Below are positions 27,911 to 32,894 of a DNA stretch of 32,894 bases, piece after piece. Every line of letters starts with the position of its first letter. The first letter of the stretch is position 1. The stretch is from contig CAZMHF010000022.1 in the NCBI GenBank assembly GCA_964566025.1, positions 1-32,894 on the forward strand. Direction: 5' to 3'. The position numbers and the translations under genes are program-made. Source of the DNA: RGIG8306 sp964566025 (GTDB lineage: Bacteria > Bacillota > Clostridia > Lachnospirales > Lachnospiraceae). The notes under the pieces are model-generated. The model saw only the letters and a program-made list of their open reading frames with translations. It was not told the origin of the DNA and did not search any database.

Positions 27911-27985
27911 AGACATAATTGTCTAGTGGAGAATACGTCATTTCTCACTTTGTGACGTGGTTTTCTAATGTCATTTCTGTGATAA
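27911..27985 (+). promoter_or_regulatory. Dyads and extended -10 upstream of the XRE gene
   Basis: Two dyads precede the regulator gene: AGACA-TAAT-TGTCT (27911-27924), and ACGTCA (27935-27940) with TGACGT (27953-27958). An extended -10, TGTGATAAT (27978-27986), lies about 24 bases before the start codon. Autoregulation by the downstream HTH protein is possible but inferred. Confidence 0.4.
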
Positions 27986-28009
27986 TAGACCGTGAAAGGA
28001 GAAAATGAA

Positions 28010-28508
28010 ATGATAGACCAGATTAAAATTGGTGGGTTTTTAAGAGATTTACGCAAAGAAAAAGAGCTAACACAAGAACAACTGGCAGAGAAGTTTGGTG
28101 TATCTTCCCGAAGTGTGTCTCGTTGGGAAAATGGTAATACCATGCCAGAATTAGGCATTCTAGTCGAGTTGGCAGATTACTATGAAGTTGACATCAAAGA
28201 AATAATTGATGGTGAAAGGAAAAGTGAGATTATGGAAAAAGAGACAAAGGAAACATTGTTAAAAATTGCGGAATATGCTGATAAACAAAAAAAAGCAAGC
28301 AGTCATCAGAGCTATTATTTTCTTCGGATTAGAAATGGTATGTTGCGGAATAACGCTATGTGCAGGGTGTTGGGTATTAAGTAGTAACGGACAAGTTAGT
28401 GCCGGTTATGCAGTAATCCCCATGATATTTACTTTTGTATTTTCTGTTGCATTAATCATTAATGCAAAGGATTATGTTGTTGGTCTGCAAAGAAATAATA
28501 GTTATTAA
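28010..28508 (+). pseudogene. XRE-family HTH regulator with membrane tail, frameshifted at an A8 tract
   Basis: ATG 28010 (AAGGAG 7 bases upstream) begins an XRE-type HTH protein: IGGFLRDLRKEKELTQEQLA and SSRSVSRWENGNTMPE over residues 7-52. In this frame it continues past an A8 tract (28287-28294, codon 93) to a short stop at 28384. Reading one base fewer at the tract gives DKQKKQAVIRAIIFFGLEM and continues to 28508, adding two hydrophobic segments (AIIFFGLEMVCCGITLC and AGYAVIPMIFTFVFSVALII). HTH proteins with a C-terminal membrane tail are common in Clostridia, so the ancestral gene was probably 28010-28508. The shift may be a mutation, a sequencing error or a phase-variable tract. Confidence 0.75.
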
Positions 28509-28541
28509 ATATATTGGAATTCGATTCAATAGAAAGGAAAA

Positions 28542-28566
28542 TTTCAGTCTTCCGGTGAGATTGAAA
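28542..28566 (+). repeat. Small hairpin before the 111-residue ORF
   Basis: TTTCA-G-TCT pairs with AGA-T-TGAAA around a 7-base loop. A similar CTTTCAG...CTGAAAG hairpin lies at 29718-29744 after the methyltransferase gene. Confidence 0.4.
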
Positions 28567-28608
28567 GCGCGCATGAATTTGAATTTTCACGTCGATGAGG
28601 GAGACTAA

Positions 28609-28944
28609 ATGAAAGATAAAGTTTGTAGAATTATAAAAATTGATAAGGATGCATTATTTGAATTTATATATGAGAATTTCATTAGTCAGGAAGAATCTTT
28701 ATTAGATATTGAAACAAAAGTTGGAATTAGCAACCATTTTGATATCAATTGGGACACAGGAGAATTTATCTTTATGGCTCATAATGGAGAGGATGCAGAT
28801 GAAAACATTATTCCTCTTCCTAAGGATGTTGATATAAAAAAAGTAATGGAGAAAATCTCGACCACAACAGATTCCGTATTGAGTTCAGGCGAGAACTATA
28901 AGGATTATACATTTGATGAATTAAGTAAGTTGATGAATGACTAA
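28609..28944 (+). CDS. Uncharacterised 111-residue protein
   Basis: I do not recognise this family. The product is acidic and probably soluble, with no signal peptide or membrane segment. It starts MKDKVCRIIKIDKDALFEFI and has a central WDTGEFIFMAHN strand-like segment and an Asp/Lys-rich second half. GGGAG lies 6 bases before ATG 28609. The methyltransferase gene starts 33 bases downstream, so the two may be co-transcribed. It lies between the frameshifted regulator and the methyltransferase in the repeat-rich accessory region. Confidence 0.7.
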   Translation: MKDKVCRIIKIDKDALFEFIYENFISQEESLLDIETKVGISNHFDINWDTGEFIFMAHNGEDADENIIPLPKDVDIKKVMEKISTTTDSVLSSGENYKDYTFDELSKLMND

Positions 28945-28977
28945 AAATTTGAAGTTTCATAATTGATGGAGGATAAG

Positions 28978-29715
28978 ATGGCACAGCAGAATATATATGA
29001 TAATGAAATATTCTTTGAGGGATACAAAAAGATTAGAGATAACAAAATAAATGCTAATAATTTATTTGAAATACCTGCATTGTTTTCTATGTTGCCAGAT
29101 TTAAAAAACAAAAGAGTACTAGATATGGGATGTGGTTTTGGAGAACATTGTAAACACTTTATTGATTGTGGAGCAAAAAGGGTAGTTGGGATTGATATAT
29201 CCGAAAAGATGTTAGAGGTTGCCAGAAACGATAATAGTGACCCTAATATAATTTACATCAATATGCCTATGGAAAAAATTACAGAATTAAATGAACAATT
29301 TGATATAGTAGTTAGTTCATTAGCGTTCCATTATGTTGAAGATTTTGAAGGAGTTGTTAGCGACATTTACAATATGCTTGATACAGAAGGAATATTTATT
29401 TTTTCACAAGAGAATCCGTTATGCACCTGCCATTCTGGAGGAAACAGATGGACAAGAGACGAGCAAGGCAATAAGATACATCTTAATCTTGCAGATTATG
29501 GTATCGAGGGAGAAAGAGAGTCAGTATGGTTTGTTAATAATGTAAAAAAATACCATAGAACTTTCTCGACAATCATAAACACATTAATAAATGCAGGATT
29601 TTCGATAGAAAGAATGATTGAACCTTTACCAACAGATGAAATACTTGAACAATATCCAGATTACAAGGATTTGTTTCATAAGCCAGATTTCTTATTGCTA
29701 AGAGTAAAGAAGTGA
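28978..29715 (+). CDS. Class I SAM-dependent methyltransferase
   Basis: 245-residue methyltransferase with a Rossmann-like fold. Motif I is VLDMGCGFGEH (47-57), followed by the acidic residue in VVGIDISEKMLEVAR and the motif IV-like FDIVVSSLAFHYVED. The C-terminal half (NPLCTCHSGGNRW and after) resembles the small-molecule methyltransferase group, but the substrate is unknown. An earlier in-frame TTG (28963) and ATG (28966) exist, but GGAGG at 28968-28972 selects ATG 28978. A repeat copy (R3) follows the stop. Confidence 0.9.
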   Translation: MAQQNIYDNEIFFEGYKKIRDNKINANNLFEIPALFSMLPDLKNKRVLDMGCGFGEHCKHFIDCGAKRVVGIDISEKMLEVARNDNSDPNIIYINMPMEKITELNEQFDIVVSSLAFHYVEDFEGVVSDIYNMLDTEGIFIFSQENPLCTCHSGGNRWTRDEQGNKIHLNLADYGIEGERESVWFVNNVKKYHRTFSTIINTLINAGFSIERMIEPLPTDEILEQYPDYKDLFHKPDFLLLRVKK

Positions 29716-29717
29716 AA

Positions 29718-29827
29718 CTTTCAGTTTGTCGCTTTTCCTGAAAGCCAGTAGATATGTTCCCAAGAACGCCGACATCAATAATTGAAACTCGTTCCATGTG
29801 GAGACGGTCTGCTTGCTATCACGCAAG
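29718..29827 (+). repeat. Accessory-region repeat, copy R3
   Basis: A hairpin CTTTCAG-N13-CTGAAAG (29718-29744) leads into AAAGCC (29741), TAGATATGTTCCCAAGAAC (29749-29767) and ACTCGTTCCATGTGGAGACGGT (ending 29808), then TATCACGCAAG. This parallels R2 block for block. TGAAAC at 29783-29788 can also pair with GTTTCA at 29844-29849, enclosing the conserved core. Confidence 0.65.
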
Positions 29828-29859
29828 GCCCCAGTTTAAGCGGGTTTCAGGGCTTTTTT
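29825..29859 (+). terminator. Terminator downstream of R3
   Basis: AAGGCCC (29825-29831) pairs with GGGCTTT (29850-29856, one G-U pair), leading into a T-run. It separates the methyltransferase unit from the next gene. Confidence 0.55.
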
Positions 29860-29981
29860 GAAGAATATGTACCTGTGTTTTTAGCAGGAAAAATGTATAT
29901 AAAACCCTAGATTTTAAGAGGGGGTAAAAAATTGGGACACCTAAGACGTGCGCGAATAGTATAAGAAAAAGGTGAAATAAA

Positions 29982-30446
29982 ATGGATTTGAAATATAAAA
30001 AAGCAACAATCGATGATATAGAAGTTTTAACGAAGACAAGAATAGAAGTACTTCGATCAGCCAATAAATTATCAGGTGTTGTTGATATGAAAGAGGTTGA
30101 GAAGACTTCTTATGAATATTATAAAACTGCGTTACGAAATGGAACACATACAGCTTATCTTGTATTTGATGGAGAAAAATTTGTCGGTGCAGGTGGAGTG
30201 AGTTATTTTCAGGTGCTGCCTACATATCATAATCCAAGTGGATATAAGGCGTATATTATGAATATGTACACAAACCCAGAATATCGAAGGAATGGAATTG
30301 CAATTAAGACACTGGGTTTATTGGTTGAGGATGCAAGGAAAAGAGGAGTTCATGCAATTTCGCTTGAGGCAACAGATATGGGCAAGCCTTTATATGAAAA
30401 ATTTGGATTTGTTAAGATGAATGACGAGATGGAGTTACTTGATTAG
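29982..30446 (+). CDS. GNAT-family N-acetyltransferase (second)
   Basis: 154-residue GNAT protein. The acetyl-CoA loop is YRRNGIAIKTLGLL (101-114), preceded by the IMNMYTNPE beta-strand 4 and followed by ISLEATDMGKPLYEKFGF, where Tyr and the KFGF end are typical of the family. The substrate is unknown. GGTGA lies upstream of ATG 29982. It differs in sequence from the acetyltransferase at 27151, so the two are not recent duplicates. Confidence 0.88.
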   Translation: MDLKYKKATIDDIEVLTKTRIEVLRSANKLSGVVDMKEVEKTSYEYYKTALRNGTHTAYLVFDGEKFVGAGGVSYFQVLPTYHNPSGYKAYIMNMYTNPEYRRNGIAIKTLGLLVEDARKRGVHAISLEATDMGKPLYEKFGFVKMNDEMELLD

Positions 30447-30447
30447 A

Positions 30448-30496
30448 TACACATTGTGTAATTAAACGCTTTCTGATATAATATACACATAGTGTA
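30448..30496 (+). promoter_or_regulatory. Promoter with two flanking operator-like palindromes
   Basis: TTGTGT (30454-30459), 17 bases and consensus TATAAT (30477-30482). Palindrome 1, TACACATTGTGTA (30448-30460), covers the -35. Palindrome 2, TACACATAGTGTA (30484-30496), covers the probable start point. Their centres are 36 bases apart. Repressor binding at both would block transcription of the HTH/KilA-N pair. Confidence 0.75.
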
Positions 30497-30514
30497 AACA
30501 GGAGGCAATATTTT

Positions 30515-30742
30515 ATGGAACAACTAACCGAATGTCAAATTGAAATGAAGAAATTACGTGAATCCACAGGGATGAATCGTAAAGAATTTTGTGAATGTTT
30601 TGATATCCCATATAGGACTGTTACAGAGTGGGAAAGAGGAACTCGCAATGCGCCGGATTATGTCCTTAGACTTTTGGCATATTATATACGAATGGAAAAT
30701 ATGGTGAAGGAAAAGGGGGAGAAGAATGGCGAAGATAATTAA
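30515..30742 (+). CDS. Small HTH DNA-binding protein, likely autorepressor
   Basis: 75-residue XRE-like HTH protein. The helices ELRESTGMNRKEFCECF-like and IPYRTVTEWERGTRN match the HTH_3-type fold; residues about 9-60 form the whole domain. AGGAGG lies 9 bases before ATG 30515. The stop overlaps the KilA-N gene by 17 bases, so the two are translationally coupled. Paired palindromes on the promoter suggest that it represses its own operon. The layout resembles an antitoxin-type gene, but the toxin role of its partner is not shown. Confidence 0.82.
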   Translation: MEQLTECQIEMKKLRESTGMNRKEFCECFDIPYRTVTEWERGTRNAPDYVLRLLAYYIRMENMVKEKGEKNGEDN

Positions 30743-31571
30743 AGATACAATTCATGCAAATGGAATTGATATTAGCGTGTATTCAGAAGATTTGCAAAAT
30801 GATTATATATCGTTGACGGATATAGCAAAAAAGAGAGAAGGTGAATATCCGGGATATGTAATTCAGAACTGGTTGCGCAATAAAAGCACTGTGGCTTTTG
30901 TTGGCTTATGGGAATCTATTCATAATCCTAATTTTAATTGTATCGAATTCGAGGCAATTAAAAGTGAAGCAGGAACAAATAGTTTTGTTTTAACACCTAA
31001 AAGATGGGTTGAATCGACAAACGCAATAGGGATTGTTACAAAAGGTGGTAGATATGCAGCTACTTATGCCCATAAGGATATAGCATTTGAATTTGCATCA
31101 TGGATTTCACCAGAATTTAAGTTATATATAATTGAAGACTATCAACGTCTGAAAGAAGGCGAAAATGCTAGATTGTCTTTAGGTTGGAATCTTAATCGTG
31201 AAATTTCAAAATTGAATTACAGAGTGCATACCGATGCTATTAAAGAGAATTTGATTCCGCCAATACTTACACCACAGCAGATATCATATACTTATGCAAG
31301 TGAAGCGGATTTACTTAATACAGTACTATTTGGTAAGACCGCAAAAGAGTGGCGTGACAGTAATCCAAATGAAAAAGGAAACATCAGAGATGTAGCGTCA
31401 ATATATCAGTTATTAGTGCTATCAAACATGGAAAGTTATAATGCAATACTAATTAAGCAGGGTAAAAGTCAGGCTGAAAGAATGCAGTTGTTACATGAAT
31501 TGGCAGTTCAGCAGATGACAACGCTTAGCAGTTTGGAACTAAGTAATCTTCCGGGAATAGAGAAGAAATAG
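30726..31571 (+). CDS. KilA-N domain protein
   Basis: 281-residue protein with an N-terminal KilA-N domain, a DNA-binding fold of phage and large DNA viruses. Recognisable segments are YISLTDIAKKREGEYPGYVIQNWLR-like (about 26-54), then the TKGGRYAATYAHKDIAFEFASWISPEFKLYI-like region (about 113-145). The C-terminal half is helical, with no motif that I recognise. The start overlaps the upstream HTH gene, with a GGGGGAG site. KilA-N proteins occur in phages and defence islands and as lone chromosomal genes, so function is open. Confidence 0.85.
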   Translation: MAKIIKDTIHANGIDISVYSEDLQNDYISLTDIAKKREGEYPGYVIQNWLRNKSTVAFVGLWESIHNPNFNCIEFEAIKSEAGTNSFVLTPKRWVESTNAIGIVTKGGRYAATYAHKDIAFEFASWISPEFKLYIIEDYQRLKEGENARLSLGWNLNREISKLNYRVHTDAIKENLIPPILTPQQISYTYASEADLLNTVLFGKTAKEWRDSNPNEKGNIRDVASIYQLLVLSNMESYNAILIKQGKSQAERMQLLHELAVQQMTTLSSLELSNLPGIEKK

Positions 31572-31678
31572 TACATAATGTTTGCTCAAACTGGAGTGGT
31601 CGAAGTTGCCATATTATTGTTTTAAAAGCAGTGGGGTAAAATTCAAAAAGACGTACGCGAATGTCAATGCGAAGTAAA

Positions 31679-31717
31679 GTTTCAATGCATGTTGAAACGG
31701 TTTGTTTGATGTCAAGG
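31679..31717 (+). repeat. Degenerate repeat R4 with hairpin
   Basis: GTTTCAA-TGCATG-TTGAAAC (31679-31698) is a 7-bp stem. It overlaps CATGTTGAAACGGTTTGTTTGATGTCA-like sequence (from 31688), a diverged form of the R1-R3 core. Confidence 0.5.
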
Positions 31718-31819
31718 GTTGAGAGATAAAGTGTGTAAATATCCCTGATATATGGGCATTCAGCGATATTGGGATTTTGGTATGAGGGTGAAAAACAGAA
31801 AAACAATAGTCCATCAGAA

Positions 31820-31978
31820 CATATCAACCGCAAAAATCCCCATAGTTTAGGCTGCCATTTGGATAACACGAAATCTGAGTAGGCGATTTGCGATGTCTAA
31901 AGCTAATCACCAGAGTGATTAGCTTGGATAGTTTAGGCTGTGGATTGGATGTTGGGGGATTGAGTGAGCGATTTGGAT
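31820..31978 (+). repeat. 159-bp direct repeat, copy A
   Basis: Copy A matches 32608-32766 at 155 of 159 positions by eye, with 31857-31978 identical. It contains a perfect 11-bp hairpin AAGCTAATCAC-CAGA-GTGATTAGCTT (31900-31925). Internally ATAGTTTAGGCTG recurs 86 bases apart, each followed by a TGAGT..GCGATTTG block, so the element is itself a degenerate tandem duplication. The 444-base spacer 31572-32015 holds R4 and this repeat; I see no gene in it. Confidence 0.92.
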
Positions 31979-32015
31979 AACAAGAGAAACTTGAAAGGAA
32001 AAAAGTGAGTAAACT

Positions 32016-32588
32016 ATGGCCGAAAGACCTGCTTTAGACAAAACATTATGCGGAAAAACATTTCGTGATTTCTATTATTTAAAAGATGAGTTGGTAGATT
32101 TTTGTAGAAAAAATGGACTTCCTGTTTCAGGGGGGAAGATAGAAATAACAGATAGAATTGCCTGTTTTCTTGATACGGGTGAAATACCAGCAGCTTCAAA
32201 AACAAAGAGAAAAGTAGTAACGGAATCTGATATTACCGAGAATTCAAAAATAGAAACTGATTTTGTTTGTTCGGAAAAACACAGATCGTTTTTTAAAAAA
32301 CATATTGGAAATGGATTTTCTTTTAATGTAGCTTTTCAAAAATGGCTGAAAAGTAATACGGGAAGAACGTATAAAGAAGCAATTGCTGCTTATCATCAAA
32401 TCCTTAAAGATAAGAAAGAAGGAAAAACGAACATTGATAAGCAGTTTGAGTATAACACCTATATCCGAGCTTTTTTTACAGATAACCGAGGGAAAACTTT
32501 AGAGCAAGCGATTACATGTTGGAAATATAAAAAACAATTACAGGGTCATAACCGCTATGAACAGTCTGACCTAGTTGCTTTGGATTGA
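32016..32588 (+). CDS. SAP domain / DUF6434 protein
   Basis: 190-residue protein starting MAERPALDKTLCGKTF. Residues about 12-58 (YYLKDELVDFCRKNGLPVSG then KIEITDRIACFLDTGE) resemble a SAP motif, a small helical nucleic-acid-binding fold. Residues about 85-190 match the DUF6434 type (FKKHIGNGFSFNVAFQKWLK and FEYNTYIRAFFTDNRGKTLEQA), function unknown. The ribosome site is weak: AAGGA is far upstream, and only GTGAG lies at normal distance. The gene is enclosed by two 159-bp direct repeats, so it could be excised or duplicated by recombination. Confidence 0.85.
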   Translation: MAERPALDKTLCGKTFRDFYYLKDELVDFCRKNGLPVSGGKIEITDRIACFLDTGEIPAASKTKRKVVTESDITENSKIETDFVCSEKHRSFFKKHIGNGFSFNVAFQKWLKSNTGRTYKEAIAAYHQILKDKKEGKTNIDKQFEYNTYIRAFFTDNRGKTLEQAITCWKYKKQLQGHNRYEQSDLVALD

Positions 32589-32607
32589 TAAATTCCAGTT
32601 TATACCC

Positions 32608-32766
32608 CATATCAACCGCAAAAAAGACCATAGTTTAGGCTGCGATTTGGATAACACGAAATCTGAGTAGGCGATTTGCGATGTCTAAAGCTAATCACCA
32701 GAGTGATTAGCTTGGATAGTTTAGGCTGTGGATTGGATGTTGGGGGATTGAGTGAGCGATTTGGAT
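32608..32766 (+). repeat. 159-bp direct repeat, copy B
   Basis: Second copy of 31820-31978, differing at four positions by eye, with the final 122 bases (32645-32766) identical. The hairpin is retained at 32688-32713. It lies 19 bases after the SAP/DUF6434 stop and 25 bases before the HIT-family start. Confidence 0.92.
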
Positions 32767-32791
32767 GAAATAATAAAAAGGAGATTTTAGT

Positions 32792-32894
32792 ATGTGCTTA
32801 ATTTGCGATAGGATAGAAATGATAAAGAACGGGACAAATCCATACTTTGTAAAGGAATTAGAAACAGGATATGTTGTTATAGGAGACAATCAGC
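32792..32894 (+). CDS. HIT-family protein, N-terminal part (runs off the window)
   Basis: The first 34 codons read MCLICDRIEMIKNGTNPYFV and then KELETGYVVIGDNQ. This N-terminal CLICDR plus NPYFVKELETGYVVIGD pattern is that of the HIT (histidine triad) nucleotide hydrolase family, such as diadenosine polyphosphate hydrolases. The histidine triad itself lies beyond the window, so catalytic competence cannot be judged. AAGGAG lies 11 bases before ATG 32792. Confidence 0.8.
   Translation, partial: MCLICDRIEMIKNGTNPYFVKELETGYVVIGDNQ

Noticed and set aside
28280..28300. Programmed -1 frameshift at the A-rich tract followed by G (dnaX-like)
   Set aside because: The downstream frame requires a +1 (or -2) change, so a dnaX-type -1 slip would not join the two parts.
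31525..31869. 114-residue minus-strand ORF in the spacer before the 159-bp repeat
   Set aside because: It runs antisense through the end of the KilA-N gene and repeat sequence, has no recognisable domain and no clear ribosome site.
26962..32894. Insertion sequence or prophage
   Set aside because: No transposase, integrase, structural phage gene or terminal inverted repeat is visible; KilA-N alone is not sufficient.

Overview
The window is low-GC Firmicutes chromosome. The gene order (comM-dprA-topA-codY, then rpsB-tsf-pyrH-frr-uppS-cdsA-dxr-rseP-ispG-polC), PolC together with CodY, strong AGGAGG-type ribosome binding sites, a T-box leader and the tmRNA tag ANDKLAYAA all point to Clostridia, probably Lachnospiraceae. 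The genus cannot be fixed from sequence alone. A run of 10 Ns inside pheT shows that this is a scaffolded draft assembly, possibly metagenomic.

Bases 1-26570 are core genome. Positions 38-5773 carry DNA processing and competence genes (comM, dprA), topoisomerase I and the global regulator CodY. Positions 5947-18760 carry a long same-strand run for translation (S2, EF-Ts, ribosome recycling factor), UMP kinase, isoprenoid and envelope lipid synthesis (UppS, CdsA, Dxr, IspG), the site-2 protease RseP and the replicative polymerase PolC. A YihY/BrkB-like membrane protein (18768-19622) lies convergent to polC. A T-box leader then controls pheS-pheT. secG, rnr and smpB follow and lead into the tmRNA gene ssrA (26616-26961), so the trans-translation and RNA quality-control parts sit together.

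Bases from about 26970 to the end are accessory in character. Small genes, all on the + strand, are separated by long non-coding spacers: a GNAT acetyltransferase, a frameshifted XRE regulator, an unrecognised 111-residue protein, a SAM methyltransferase, a second GNAT, a small HTH protein overlapping a KilA-N protein, a SAP/DUF6434 protein and the start of a HIT-family protein. The spacers hold related repeats. One family contains GATATGTTCCC and CATGTGGAGAC blocks. The other is a 159-bp element present in two nearly identical copies either side of the SAP/DUF6434 gene. This resembles a repeat-punctuated cassette array starting just downstream of ssrA, a common insertion site. No integrase is present in the window.

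The observations most worth a second look are the cassette-like repeat architecture, the 159-bp repeats, the HTH/KilA-N pair with two operator-like palindromes placed on its promoter, the A8-tract frameshift in the XRE gene, the pheT gap whose flanks encode the same peptide with different synonymous codons, and a 28-bp inverted repeat pair in two core intergenic regions.
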